This document shows, in pieces, positions 52,518 to 62,395 of a stretch of DNA of 64,000 nt; position 1 is the first letter of the stretch, and every line of letters begins with the position of its first letter. The stretch comes from UBA1447 sp964627535 (GTDB taxonomy: Bacteria > Bacillota > Clostridia > Oscillospirales > Acutalibacteraceae): NCBI GenBank assembly GCA_964627535.1, contig CAZVJW010000007.1, positions 1 to 64,000 on the forward strand. Reading direction: 5' to 3'. The notes below the pieces were generated by a model, which saw only the letters and a program-made list of their open reading frames with translations, did not search any database and had not been told where the DNA came from. A program made the position numbers and the translations under genes.

Positions 52518-52545
52518 GGTAAAGCTTGTGTAAAGTTAAGGTAAA
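52518..52545 (-). promoter_or_regulatory. PHO box (three 11-bp-spaced repeats)
   Basis: On the minus strand TTTACC-5-TTTACA-5-TTTACC, at 52540-52545, 52529-52534 and 52518-52523. This matches the TT(A/C/T)A(C/T)A hexamer with 5-bp gaps bound by PhoP/PhoB of Firmicutes. It lies 68 bp before pstS. Nothing else is evident in 52546-52753. Confidence 0.85.
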
Positions 52546-52753
52546 GCGGCGCAGCCATATGCCGGGCAGCAATTCTTTTATTATCCATATTATAAACCAA
52601 AATACAAAAAATAGCCACCAAACTTGATTAAAAGCAGGTGGCTGAAGATTGGCATTGTATTATCAATAAAAATTGGCAGCGATTTAGGAAAAACGGTATT
52701 TTGAATCATAAATGGTTATTGATTTCGGTTCGAAGCAGACTCCCAAATGACTT

Positions 52754-54334
52754 CTAAGCAACACTCTTTAGCATATTTACAATTTCGCTGATCTTCACAA
52801 AAACACTCCTGGCTTTTGTATAAAAAACGAATAAATTTGTCGAATTATCTGAAATTTGGGGATTGTCTTTGAGGGCGGTAAGCGTTTTGCCTTTGTCATC
52901 GCTGGACATGAACTGTGGATATTTCGCAATTTCCCATATGTCGGGTTGGGTATCCTGTTCAAGCAGCCAAAAGATAAATTCGCTGTATTCCGAACCGTAT
53001 GATGCCCCGACATGGGGTATGCTTTTGAAAAACCAGGTGTATTCCGGAAACATTGAGGTGGAAGCATCAATGATATGATCGGCCGACAGATGATTATGCC
53101 CTCCGCAATAGTTTTGCTGAACATAATCTTGTGGTAAAGTTGAGCCAACCGGTGCGCAGTGTGCGCCGCCGCTCGCGCAGGTTGTTTCAACCAAACCGTC
53201 ATTTTGCGCTGTTGCCGAAGCGTACACCGGTATGGAATAAATGTTGTAATGCGCGGTAAAAGCAACCTTTGTGCCGTCGGTAATAATATCATCTATTATT
53301 TCCTTGGCTCTTTGGTGGATATTGTATTGAAAATCGTCAATCTTTGCTATGAGTTTGGCATTCTTAGTTTCATCCAGCATGATGCTTTTAGCGTATTCAT
53401 ATTGGTTGGTCTGAACAAATGACCACAATCCCGGCATTGTCACCGCGATTTCTGTGAGAACATCGTCATAAAGCCTGTTCAACACAAAGTCAAGCGTGAC
53501 TCCGGCAAACGACAATAATTTATCCAATTTACCAAGTTCAAAAAGCAAATCCAATACCGGTGCCAGGAAGGCGCGTTTGCCTCCTTCAAGCATATATTTT
53601 GCCATCGTTATAAGACTTTCAGTGTTAAGCATATACTCTCTTGCGAGAAGGTCACTGTCAAGAAGATTTCCGGTAAAAGCCGAACAGATAAACGCGCAGC
53701 TGTTAACATCTTCCCCGCCGTATTTGTTAAAATAGGCCATAACCTGGGCACCCCCGAGGCTGCAGGCTGCCAGGTTGACTTTATCGTGTCCGGTTATTTG
53801 TTTAACGTTTTTTATAAACACATCCAGATCGTCAGCGTTGTCAAGCGGAGAAAAGCGCCAATCGTAGTTGAAGAAAAACACATGATCCCCACCGTAGCGG
53901 TCACTCGCGCTATCTAAAAGAGTGCGCCCGCCGTATTCCAAATCTTTGAAGGTCATATCTGGATAATGATCAATTGAAAGGGGGAATTTTGGTGTCGTTG
54001 TTCCGTTTATCGGTGTGCCGTCCGGTTTAAACGCAATAGGAAAAAAGATGTTATAAGTGGTTTGTATGAGCAAATCGCTGAGAGCATCCCAATCTTTTTT
54101 AACGAGCGCGGCAGCGGCGGGCATCATTAAAGGCGTTAACATGTTCTTGTCCAGCGTAGGGGGGAAAACTTTGATTTCATTCCCGTTTTCATCTAAATAA
54201 AGCGGAAAGTTAGCCATACCGCTGATGACAATAAACGGGTAATTGCCGCAATCACAGTACTCTGCCGCAAAGGCTGGCGTCTCGTATAAGATAATCATAA
54301 TTAAAGCAAGGAAAACAGAGATTGTTTTTTTCAT
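52754..54334 (-). CDS. Secreted lipase/acyltransferase-like alpha/beta hydrolase
   Basis: A 526-residue protein with signal peptide (MKKTISVFLALIMIILYETPAFA). The nucleophile elbow is AACSLGGAQ (about residue 192), like the LCAT/lipase branch (Ala instead of the first Gly). Candidate His in YCGGHNHLSADHIID and Asp upstream. Two Cys in AEYCDCGNYP at the start of the mature protein. Substrate unknown. It follows pyk by 38 bp on the same strand, possibly by read-through. Confidence 0.75.
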   Translation of the reverse strand: MKKTISVFLALIMIILYETPAFAAEYCDCGNYPFIVISGMANFPLYLDENGNEIKVFPPTLDKNMLTPLMMPAAAALVKKDWDALSDLLIQTTYNIFFPIAFKPDGTPINGTTTPKFPLSIDHYPDMTFKDLEYGGRTLLDSASDRYGGDHVFFFNYDWRFSPLDNADDLDVFIKNVKQITGHDKVNLAACSLGGAQVMAYFNKYGGEDVNSCAFICSAFTGNLLDSDLLAREYMLNTESLITMAKYMLEGGKRAFLAPVLDLLFELGKLDKLLSFAGVTLDFVLNRLYDDVLTEIAVTMPGLWSFVQTNQYEYAKSIMLDETKNAKLIAKIDDFQYNIHQRAKEIIDDIITDGTKVAFTAHYNIYSIPVYASATAQNDGLVETTCASGGAHCAPVGSTLPQDYVQQNYCGGHNHLSADHIIDASTSMFPEYTWFFKSIPHVGASYGSEYSEFIFWLLEQDTQPDIWEIAKYPQFMSSDDKGKTLTALKDNPQISDNSTNLFVFYTKARSVFVKISEIVNMLKSVA

Positions 54335-54372
54335 AGTATGTGTCCTTTCTGAGGTAAAAAAGCCTGTCCTTT

Positions 54373-55800
54373 TTAGCGGCGCTGACTATCCGCAATTTGA
54401 ACTTTTAAAATATTTGTTGTGCCGCTGACACCAAGCGGGACACCGCCGGTAATGACGACAAGGTCTCCGTTTTTAATAAGCTTGGCATCCAAAGCCCGTT
54501 CAACCACATGGTCGAAAAGATCATCTGTTGAACATTTTATATCGGCCATTATCGGGTATACCCCCCATGAAAGCGCGAGCTGGCGCCATACCGTTTGGTT
54601 AACCGCCGCTGCTATGATGGGGCAGTCGGGTCTGAATTTTGAAACCATCCGCGCCGTATGCCCGGACTCTGTTACTGTAATAATGGCAGCTGCGTTCAGG
54701 TCGTGCGCCGTGGTGCAGGTTGCATGGCTGATAGCGTCTGTGGTGTTATGCATGGAAAAATTGTTTTCGTCAAATCTTTTCCGGTAATGAATATCACTCT
54801 CTGTTTTTTTGGCTATCTTAACCATTGTCTTAAGACTCTCAACAGGATACTTGCCCGCTGCGGTTTCGCCGGAAAGCATGATAGCACTGGTACCGTCATA
54901 AATCGCGTTCGCCACATCCGTGGTTTCTGCCCTTGTCGGCCTCGGATTCCTCATCATTGAATCAAGCATCTGCGTCGCGACAATAACTCTTTTGCCGGCG
55001 GAATAGCATTTTTTGACAAGTGATTTTTGAATGCTTGGAAGGTTTTCAAAGGGTATTTCAACCCCCATGTCTCCTCTGGCCACCATGATACCGTCGCTGG
55101 CTGTAATGATTGCGTCTATATTGTCAACACCAAGCTGGCTTTCTATTTTTGCGATAACATTAATATGCGAGCCGTTGTGCTTGGCGAGGAAATCTTTCAG
55201 CTCCAAAACATTATCAGGTGAGCTGACGAATGATGCGGAAACAAAATCGATATCATGTTCGATCCCGAAAAGCAAATCGTCTCTGTCCTGCTGCCGCATA
55301 TACGGGATATGAAGCATAACACCGGGAGCGTAGATGCTTTTTTGGTCCGAAATAGGGCCGCCGTTTACAACCGTGCAGATAATATTTTCGCTTTCTATGC
55401 GGTCGACAACCATTTCAAGCAGACCGTCATCTATTAAAATGGAATTGCCCTTGCGCAAGTCATTGGGCAAACCCGCGTAACTGACGGATACCATCTCATT
55501 TGTTCCCTCAACCGCTTGCGTCGTTAAAGTAAACGTTTGACCCGTGACGATTTCTGTTTCTCCGTTTATAAAGGTTCCAATCCTGACTTCCGGCCCTTTT
55601 GTGTCAAGCATCAGTGCCACGGGGAAACTGTATTCGCTTCGTATCCTTTTAAAGGTTTTTATTCTTTGTATGTGCTCGGGATAATCACCGTGAGAAAAAT
55701 TCATTCTCGCGACATTCATCCCGGTTTTTATCAATGCTCGCAGCACGTCTTCATCGTCGGTCGCGGGGCCCAGGGTGCAAATAATTTTTGTTCTAAGCAT
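54373..55800 (-). CDS. pyk: Pyruvate kinase
   Basis: A 475-residue glycolytic enzyme (PEP + ADP to pyruvate + ATP). N-terminal TKIICTLGPAT, active site IDAIITASDGIMVARGDMGVE split as IMVARGDMGVE with Lys in VIAKIES, and TRAETTDVANAIYDG are typical. It ends after the allosteric domain and lacks the extra PEP-utiliser-like domain found in many Bacillus enzymes. ATG 55800 with AAGGAGTG is preferred over GTG 55809. Confidence 0.97.
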   Translation of the reverse strand: MLRTKIICTLGPATDDEDVLRALIKTGMNVARMNFSHGDYPEHIQRIKTFKRIRSEYSFPVALMLDTKGPEVRIGTFINGETEIVTGQTFTLTTQAVEGTNEMVSVSYAGLPNDLRKGNSILIDDGLLEMVVDRIESENIICTVVNGGPISDQKSIYAPGVMLHIPYMRQQDRDDLLFGIEHDIDFVSASFVSSPDNVLELKDFLAKHNGSHINVIAKIESQLGVDNIDAIITASDGIMVARGDMGVEIPFENLPSIQKSLVKKCYSAGKRVIVATQMLDSMMRNPRPTRAETTDVANAIYDGTSAIMLSGETAAGKYPVESLKTMVKIAKKTESDIHYRKRFDENNFSMHNTTDAISHATCTTAHDLNAAAIITVTESGHTARMVSKFRPDCPIIAAAVNQTVWRQLALSWGVYPIMADIKCSTDDLFDHVVERALDAKLIKNGDLVVITGGVPLGVSGTTNILKVQIADSQRR

Positions 55801-55829
55801 AATCGTCACTCCTTGTAAGTTGCATTGCT

Positions 55830-55858
55830 ATTATAGTATAAAGAGGAGAAATTAGCAA
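55830..55858 (-). promoter_or_regulatory. Promoter of pyk
   Basis: On the minus strand TTGCTA, 17-bp spacer, TATAAT; 29 bp before the ATG. Confidence 0.7.
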
Positions 55859-55948
55859 TTAATCAATTCAATTTTGTGCCACAAATAATCAATATAGAAA
55901 ACGGAAGATTGATTTCGCGGCCAGACGAATTTTCACGGCCGTATTTCC

Positions 55949-55977
55949 TTGACATTGTTTTATATGAAGGCTAAAAT
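55949..55977 (+). promoter_or_regulatory. Consensus promoter of the glycyl radical cluster
   Basis: TTGACA (55949-55954), 17-bp spacer, TAAAAT (55972-55977). About 97 bp before the first gene of the cluster. Confidence 0.8.
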
Positions 55978-55994
55978 ATTAAATCATAAAGCTA

Positions 55995-56008
55995 TGCAAA
56001 CGGTTTCA
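55995..56008. promoter_or_regulatory. cre/LacI-type operator
   Basis: TGCAAACGGTTTCA fits the cre/LacI-family 14-mer (TGWAANCGNTNWCA) with one mismatch. It lies 10-25 bp past the expected transcription start, a repressing position. CcpA or a local LacI-type regulator could bind; none is encoded nearby. Confidence 0.6.
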
Positions 56009-56073
56009 AGTTATCCCGCGTATTTCATGAAGTGATTGAATAAATTTGGCACATGATTGCCGGAGGTGTTTAT

Positions 56074-57750
56074 TTGGAATTATTCAATACAGTTCTTCGT
56101 TTAACGGATACCGCGGTACCGTATATTATTTCAATGCAGCAGAAAGACCCCGAAAACAGGGATTATAACGGACAAATCATTACGGGCAAAGGCTTTGCGG
56201 AACCCGGCGCTTCAAGCTCCGCAGCCGCTGCCTTGATAGCCGCGTATTTTTGCCCCGAATCAACGTACTTTCACCATGATGTTCTATTAACAAACGCAAT
56301 AGATGCGCTTGTGTTTTTGCTTTCACGTTGCCATGATGACGGGTCATTGGATTTAATGGAGACAAACTTCCATGACTGCACCTGCAATGCTTTTGCGGTG
56401 CAGAGTATCGCTTACACATATCGTTTACTGGAAAAAGAAGCCAGAACCGCGCTTGAGCTGAAAGCCAAAGAACTTGTTTGGTCATTTTTGCAAACCTCCG
56501 CAAAAGCAATGCTGAACGGCGGCTTTCACACCCCGAACCACCGTTGGGTGATGGCCTCCGCGCTTTCGCTGTGCGCCAATATCCTGGGGGATGAACGCTG
56601 CTCGGTGATGGCAAAAACATATCTTTCCGAGGATGTGGACCAAAACAAAGAAGGGGACTACACCGAGCGCTCCGCGGGCGGATATGACGCCATATGTAAT
56701 GAATCGCTTTGCATCCTTGCGGAGGAACTGCAGCTGCCGGAGCTTTACGGGTATGTAGAGCACAATTTGGAAAAAAGTCTGTACTACCTGGAACCGGATT
56801 TTACCGTTCTTACCTTGGCAAGCCGGCGCCAGGATTATGGCAAAGACATCGTTCCGGTCCGCAATTTTTTGCCCGCGCTTTTACTGTACCGCCGAAACGC
56901 AGATAAAAACGCCCTTGTTTTGGCAAATGCGTTGTTAAGACAGATGGACGCGCTCGAGGTGAAGGCGGGACCGCCGGCAAAGAGGTTCGCATCGCTCAAC
57001 CATCAGAATCTGTTAACCCGCTTATTATTAGATCCTGCGCTTGCCGACCTTTTGCCGCAAACCGGCACTATCCCCGTCCGATATGATAAACTGTTTGAGC
57101 TGGCGGGTATTGCACGGTACAGGCACGATGATTTTACGGTGACTATCATCAGGGACAACCCGGCTTTGATTAAAATTCAAAACGGCTGCCTGAAAGCTGT
57201 TGTCCGCCTTGCGGCCAGCTTTTTCGGAAGAGGACAGATGAAAGCGCAGACAATCAAAAAAATCGACGGCGGTTACCGCTGCACATACGATGCCAAGCAG
57301 GGCTATGTCCGCCCGGTGGAAGACCTGCATGAAAAGGACTGGCAAGCAATTGACCACAGCAAGCGCGAAAAGGTAAATATACAGCATCTGTGTTATCAGG
57401 TTGATGTGTTCCCGGCGGGCAATTCGATCACAATGCAGGTGAAGGCAGCCGGCACACCGAATGTTCCGCTCAAACTTGAATTTGTTTTTGAAGAAGGCGG
57501 AATGCTTTATACCGAGCATACAACCCAGCCGGGGATGCCCGGGGGGTATGCGATTGTCGGCGAGGGTTTTTCATACGAACGCTGCGGCGAAAAGCTTTTG
57601 GTTGAAGGGGGCTTTAACTGTCACGAATACGCACCATTTATGCGTGGGTCTGAACCAATGCCGCAGAATTCTTTCTGTGTGTTTTGCACGGATTTTACCC
57701 CGGTGGATACCGAAATAAAAATAACCGCTCCACCGTTTGCCGAGATATAA
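56074..57750 (+). CDS. Toroid-fold protein, possibly polysaccharide lyase-like
   Basis: A 558-residue protein without signal peptide. The N-terminal ~330 residues have paired helices like an alpha/alpha toroid (GGFHTPNHRWVMASALSLCANI, ERSAGGYDAICNESLCI), the rest is beta-rich. The layout recalls heparinase II/III-type or related lyases, with NHRW and Tyr/His as possible catalytic residues, but I cannot assign a family. TTG 56074 with GGAGGTG five bases ahead is chosen over ATG 56053, which overlaps the site. First gene of the GRE cluster. Confidence 0.6.
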   Translation: MELFNTVLRLTDTAVPYIISMQQKDPENRDYNGQIITGKGFAEPGASSSAAAALIAAYFCPESTYFHHDVLLTNAIDALVFLLSRCHDDGSLDLMETNFHDCTCNAFAVQSIAYTYRLLEKEARTALELKAKELVWSFLQTSAKAMLNGGFHTPNHRWVMASALSLCANILGDERCSVMAKTYLSEDVDQNKEGDYTERSAGGYDAICNESLCILAEELQLPELYGYVEHNLEKSLYYLEPDFTVLTLASRRQDYGKDIVPVRNFLPALLLYRRNADKNALVLANALLRQMDALEVKAGPPAKRFASLNHQNLLTRLLLDPALADLLPQTGTIPVRYDKLFELAGIARYRHDDFTVTIIRDNPALIKIQNGCLKAVVRLAASFFGRGQMKAQTIKKIDGGYRCTYDAKQGYVRPVEDLHEKDWQAIDHSKREKVNIQHLCYQVDVFPAGNSITMQVKAAGTPNVPLKLEFVFEEGGMLYTEHTTQPGMPGGYAIVGEGFSYERCGEKLLVEGGFNCHEYAPFMRGSEPMPQNSFCVFCTDFTPVDTEIKITAPPFAEI

Positions 57751-57825
57751 CATTCAGCTCAACATTTTATTTACAGATACTATTCACCATTTAGAAGACA
57801 GTATGATACGAAAGGAAAGAGTGAC

Positions 57826-59067
57826 ATGGATATCCCTAAACAAGACAAAGAAATCCTGCGAAAACTTGCCTCAAGGTATATGGAAATCGCATCCCTGCCC
57901 GTTCAGCGGGAGAAAATGGCGCTTTGGAAAGCGCTTAACCGCGGCAAAATGCAGCGTCCCATGGTGGTGCTCGACCAGCTTCCCTGGCATGAGCTGAACA
58001 ATGAGGGGGAACTGACATGCCACGCGCAAAATTCTTTTTGCAAAGGGCTGGAATGGGATTTGCGCTCGACTATTTACAAATGGGAACATTTTCCCGTTGA
58101 TATGGTCATTGAGCCGTTTATCACCATCCCGAAATCCATCATCAACAGCGGTTACGGCATCGGCGCCGATGAAGAAATTCTGCGTACCGATTTAACAGGT
58201 GGGATTGTTTCCCACCACTACAACAATCAGATTAAAACCGAAGAGGACATCGACAAAATTAAAGAAATGGTCATCATCCATAATGAAGATACCAGCAAGT
58301 ATTATATGGAACAGGCACAGGATATTTTCAGCGGTATTGCGCCGGTGAGGCAAAGCGGCGGTTTGCAGTTGCATCTGGGTGTTTGGGACACGCTGTCGAT
58401 GCTCATGGGTGTGGAGAACATCTATTTTGATTTGGTTGACCGGGCGGCGTTTATCCACAAAGCAATGGAGCGGATCACATCCTCCGTCATCGCGGGCATT
58501 GAGCAAATAAACAAACTAAAGATTTATGACGACAACGCCAACACCTGCCATTGTTCCTATATTTATACCGACGAACTGCTGCCGGACTTCGGCGCGGGCA
58601 AGGGAATGACAACGCAAAACGGCTGGGCGTTCGGGCTCGCGCAACTGTTCACTTCCGTCAGCCCCGCCTTTACCGAGGAGTTCGAGCTCCCGTACATCAC
58701 ACGCATGGCGGAGCATTTCGGCATGATTTACTACGGCTGCTGTGACCGGCTGGACGACCGCCTGGATCTGGTGAAAAAAATCCCGCATGTCAAAAAGGTA
58801 TCCTGCAGCCCGTGGAGCAACCGCGATGTTTTTGCGGAAAAAATCGGACCGGAACTTGTGATGTCCAACAAACCGACCCCCGCGTTTGCAGCCGAAGATA
58901 CTTTTGAGCCGGAAGCGGTCCGCAAAGATTTGGAACTGACGATAGCCGCCGCGAAACGAAATGGGGCCAATCTGGAGTTTATCCTCAAGGATATTTCCAC
59001 CGTAAAGTACCATCCGGAGCGCCTGACCGAATGGGCGAACATCGCGATGGATGTAGTTATGAGCTAA
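57826..59067 (+). CDS. URO-D superfamily protein of the GRE cluster
   Basis: A 413-residue TIM-barrel protein distantly like uroporphyrinogen decarboxylase/corrinoid methyltransferases (GGLQLHLGVWDTLSMLMG, YYGCCDRLDDRLDLVKKIPH near residue 310). The typical Zn Cys/His of MtaA are not clear; Cys-Cys in YGCCD may substitute. It starts at ATG 57826 after GAAAGGAAAGAG, between the toroid protein and the glycyl radical enzyme. Its reaction is unknown. Confidence 0.75.
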   Translation: MDIPKQDKEILRKLASRYMEIASLPVQREKMALWKALNRGKMQRPMVVLDQLPWHELNNEGELTCHAQNSFCKGLEWDLRSTIYKWEHFPVDMVIEPFITIPKSIINSGYGIGADEEILRTDLTGGIVSHHYNNQIKTEEDIDKIKEMVIIHNEDTSKYYMEQAQDIFSGIAPVRQSGGLQLHLGVWDTLSMLMGVENIYFDLVDRAAFIHKAMERITSSVIAGIEQINKLKIYDDNANTCHCSYIYTDELLPDFGAGKGMTTQNGWAFGLAQLFTSVSPAFTEEFELPYITRMAEHFGMIYYGCCDRLDDRLDLVKKIPHVKKVSCSPWSNRDVFAEKIGPELVMSNKPTPAFAAEDTFEPEAVRKDLELTIAAAKRNGANLEFILKDISTVKYHPERLTEWANIAMDVVMS

Positions 59068-59154
59068 AACAACAAATGCATGTGCGGATTTCTCGAATAC
59101 TTGCATGAATAATAACTGTTAAAATCTGTTCCAATTTAAAAAAGGAAATATAAA

Positions 59155-61524
59155 ATGGATAGAAAAACAGATAATAATATTCTGAATGGAAACAACACCG
59201 AGTCGGTAAAATTCGGTTTAACGCCGCGCGTAAAATTCCTGCGCGAAAACGCATTGAACTGGAAAGAAACCCAGAAAGAATATATCGGGCAGAGATTATA
59301 TTACGCCCTGCAGGGGCTGGTATCCTCGGATTTGGATCTGCCCTGGACGGCGCGGCGAAGCCGTATGCTTTCAAGTATTATCGGCAATTCGGCTGCCGTG
59401 ATTCATGAGGAGGAATTGATTGCCGGTTATAATTATTACGGCAGCGACGATGCGATGTACAACGAGCTTTCCATTTATCCGCGAATGGAAAAGGGTAAGA
59501 AAAAGTTAACCGATTATTTAAGCGTCGGATGCCTTTCCGGCGAACAAATCGACTTTATCATTGACGCGCTCGATAAAAGCGTAAAATATACATCGCATAT
59601 GCCCTATTTTACCCCGGTGACCGAACAATATGCCGACGCGAGCAGCGAAGGCGCCGTATGGTCCCCGGGCGTAGCCGAAAACCATACGGTTCTCGGCTAT
59701 GAAAAGGTTTTAAGGCTCGGGTTCTCCGGAATTTTATCCGAAGCACAAAACAGCCTTGCAAACCTCGATTTGAACGACGCCGCGTCGGTGAAGAAAAAGC
59801 TGCTTTTGGAGTGCGCCTGCGATGTTTTGGAGAACGCCTGCAATATCGGCAAACGCAACAAAAAAAAGGCAGAGGAGCTGTTGCGCGGCTGCCTGAGTTA
59901 CGAGCGTGCGCAGGACCTGAATAAAATGATTGAAGTTTTGGACAGGGTTCCTTACGGCCCCGCACGGACTTTTCACGAGGCTGTCCAAAGCCTTTGGTTT
60001 GCCCATATCATCAACACTTGGGAGGACGGAATAAACGCCAACTCAGTCGGCAGAATTGACCAAATCCTTTACCCTTACTATAAAAAAGACATCGAAGAGG
60101 GCAGGATAACAAGAGAAGAAGCTTTTGAACTGCTTTGCTGCCTGTGGATAAAATGTTACAGGGACTATGATGTCCAGCAGGCGATGATAGGCGGTGTTGA
60201 CCAAAACGGAGAGGATGCTTCCAACGAGCTTTCCTATATGATGCTTGATGTGACGGACGCACTGGATTTTGTCAGATGCCTTTCGGTCAGGCTCCACAGC
60301 GGCAGCCCTCAGGATCTGATCAAACGGGCGCTGGAAGTTGTCGGCAAGGGCAACGGCATTCCGTTCTTTTTCAACGATGATATTTTAATCCCCGCACTTG
60401 TCAGCAACGGCATCGAACTGCGGGACGCGAGAAGCTACGCGGCAATCGGCTGCGTTGAAATAACAATTCCCGGCAAAGCAAATCCCCACGCCGTTAGCAA
60501 CAGGATTAATCTGCTGAAATGCCTTGAACTCGCCTTGAATGACGGCGTAAGTTTAACCACCGGTGAACAAGCCGGCCCGAAAACCGGCAGCGTTTCAGCG
60601 ATGACTGGCATGCAAGATGTTTTAACCGCTTACAAAAAGCAAGCGGAATATTTTACCGGTATCGCCTGTTTCGAATCCAACCGGCTTGAACTGCAAAACA
60701 GCCTCACTTTGCCAATGGTTTATAAATCCATATTAACCGAAGGCTGCCTGGAAACCGGCCGGGATTTTAATGACGGCGGCGCCAAATATAATTACCACGA
60801 GAGCATGCCCATGGGCATCCCGAATGTTGCCGATTCGCTGGCGGCTTTGGAAAAGCTGGTGTTCGAGAATAACAAATATACGCTGGGCGAGGTTGCGGAT
60901 ATTTTAAAAGGAAATTTCGAGGATGAGTCTGTCAGGCAGGAATTTTTAAACAAAGCGCCGAAGTTCGGCAATGACGACGACCTGGTTGACAGTTACGCGG
61001 CAAGGATTACGGAACATTTCTGCAAAACGCTTCAAAATATCAAAGGTATCAGCGGGCTCGGGTTTTTCGCTCAGCCGTTCACCTTCCTTTGGCTGATTGA
61101 AGCGGGCGGGATGACCGCTGCGACGCCGGATGGCCGGAGGGACGGCGAAAATATTGCTTACAGCATTTCGCCCATGCAGGGCAGGGACAGCAGCGGGCTG
61201 ACGGCGGTGCTCAACTCCATAGCAAAGCTGCCGGCAAAAATGGCGGCGGGCAGCACCTCCGCTATTATTGAGGTCGACCCGATGCTTTTCGAAAAAGATA
61301 AAATCGACCAAATGGTTATCATGCTCAAGACGGCTTTTCAAAAAGGCGTCGGTCAGATCCAGTTCAATGTTACAAACGCCGAAACACTCAAAAAAGCGCA
61401 GGCCGATCCGGAGAAATATCAAAACCTTGCCGTGCGGGTGTCGGGCTTCAGCCAGCGGTTTTGCCTGCTGGATAAAAAACTGCAGGACCATATCATCGCG
61501 CGGACCAAACATGAAAGTTTTTAG
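59155..61524 (+). CDS. Glycyl radical enzyme of an uncharacterised subtype
   Basis: A 789-residue anaerobic radical enzyme of the pyruvate-formate-lyase superfamily. Thiyl Cys433 with Glu435 (AIGCVEI) and radical Gly764 (RVSGFSQRF) are in place, in the same register as glycerol dehydratase (Cys433, Glu435, Gly763). But residues that bind the substrate hydroxyls there are changed: His281-Ser282 correspond to Asn294-Ala295 (EDGINANSVGR) and Asp447 to Val447. His177 (ENHTVLGYEK) fits the conserved His. So it is probably neither a glycerol nor a propanediol dehydratase. A matching activase follows 23 bp later. Confidence 0.9.
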   Translation: MDRKTDNNILNGNNTESVKFGLTPRVKFLRENALNWKETQKEYIGQRLYYALQGLVSSDLDLPWTARRSRMLSSIIGNSAAVIHEEELIAGYNYYGSDDAMYNELSIYPRMEKGKKKLTDYLSVGCLSGEQIDFIIDALDKSVKYTSHMPYFTPVTEQYADASSEGAVWSPGVAENHTVLGYEKVLRLGFSGILSEAQNSLANLDLNDAASVKKKLLLECACDVLENACNIGKRNKKKAEELLRGCLSYERAQDLNKMIEVLDRVPYGPARTFHEAVQSLWFAHIINTWEDGINANSVGRIDQILYPYYKKDIEEGRITREEAFELLCCLWIKCYRDYDVQQAMIGGVDQNGEDASNELSYMMLDVTDALDFVRCLSVRLHSGSPQDLIKRALEVVGKGNGIPFFFNDDILIPALVSNGIELRDARSYAAIGCVEITIPGKANPHAVSNRINLLKCLELALNDGVSLTTGEQAGPKTGSVSAMTGMQDVLTAYKKQAEYFTGIACFESNRLELQNSLTLPMVYKSILTEGCLETGRDFNDGGAKYNYHESMPMGIPNVADSLAALEKLVFENNKYTLGEVADILKGNFEDESVRQEFLNKAPKFGNDDDLVDSYAARITEHFCKTLQNIKGISGLGFFAQPFTFLWLIEAGGMTAATPDGRRDGENIAYSISPMQGRDSSGLTAVLNSIAKLPAKMAAGSTSAIIEVDPMLFEKDKIDQMVIMLKTAFQKGVGQIQFNVTNAETLKKAQADPEKYQNLAVRVSGFSQRFCLLDKKLQDHIIARTKHESF

Positions 61525-61547
61525 CAATCAACTATCGGAGGGCGTTC

Positions 61548-62375
61548 ATGAACGGTATTGTTTTTGATATTCAGCGATTTTCGATTGATGACGGACCGGG
61601 CATCAGAACAACCGTGTTTTTAAAGGGATGCGGGTTAAGGTGCCTGTGGTGCCACAATCCGGAAGGGCTGCAGGAATGCCCCGAGATTATGTTTTTTCCG
61701 CAAAAGTGCATCGGCTGTGGGAAATGCTTCCAAGTCTGTTTGCAAAAATGCCACAAGACTGAGAACGGTACCAGAGAATTTTTAAGAGAATACTGCCTTC
61801 GCTGCGGCAAATGCGCTGAAGTGTGTTATTCGGGAGCCTTGAGCGTATCCGGAAAGAGCATGTCCGCGGCTGAAGTTGTTGCTGAAATCGAAAAGGACGG
61901 CATGTTTTACGAAAACTCCGGGGGGGGAGTAACCTTTTCGGGCGGAGAGCCTTTGCTTCAGGCGGATTTTATGCGGGAAATGATGATCATGTGCAAAAAA
62001 CTCGGATACAGCTGCGCGGTGGAAACCGCAGGAAATACCGCATGGAGTGAATTTGAAAAAATCTTGCCTTATACCGACCTGTTCCTTTATGATATTAAAG
62101 CGATTGACGAAAAACTCCACAAAAAGGTGACGGGAGCGGGTAACAAACGGATTATCGGCAACCTCAGAAAGCTGGCGGGTGAAAAACCGGAGATATGGAT
62201 AAGAACGCCGGAGATTCCCGGCATCAACGATACCCCGGAGGAAAAGCAGAAGCTTTCCGAACTGCTGCTGGAGCTTAAGGCGGTCAAAACCCATGTTTAT
62301 ATGCCTTATCACCGGCTTGGCGAAAGCAAGTATACAAGTTTAGGACTTCTGCCGCCATTCCTTCCAACCCTTTAA
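61548..62375 (+). CDS. Glycyl radical enzyme activating protein
   Basis: A 275-residue radical-SAM enzyme that makes the glycyl radical on the preceding protein. The CxxxCxxC motif is CGLRCLWCHNPEG (about residues 30-36), then two 4Fe-4S motifs of the insert (CIGCGKCFQVC, CLRCGKCAEVC), VTFSGGEPLLQ (SAM binding) and KKVTGAGNKRI. Oxygen-sensitive. The insert is typical for activases of dehydratase-type GREs. Start follows TCGGAGGGCGTTC. Confidence 0.93.
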   Translation: MNGIVFDIQRFSIDDGPGIRTTVFLKGCGLRCLWCHNPEGLQECPEIMFFPQKCIGCGKCFQVCLQKCHKTENGTREFLREYCLRCGKCAEVCYSGALSVSGKSMSAAEVVAEIEKDGMFYENSGGGVTFSGGEPLLQADFMREMMIMCKKLGYSCAVETAGNTAWSEFEKILPYTDLFLYDIKAIDEKLHKKVTGAGNKRIIGNLRKLAGEKPEIWIRTPEIPGINDTPEEKQKLSELLLELKAVKTHVYMPYHRLGESKYTSLGLLPPFLPTL

Positions 62376-62395
62376 TTATTTTGACAATATATAAT

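Noticed and set aside
52715..52750. tRNA-like GGTTCGA segment
   Set aside because: No cloverleaf arms or acceptor stem could be formed around it.
59155..61524. Pyruvate formate-lyase or glycerol dehydratase
   Set aside because: Active site is GCVE, not the Cys-Cys of formate-lyase, and the dehydratase substrate residues are missing.
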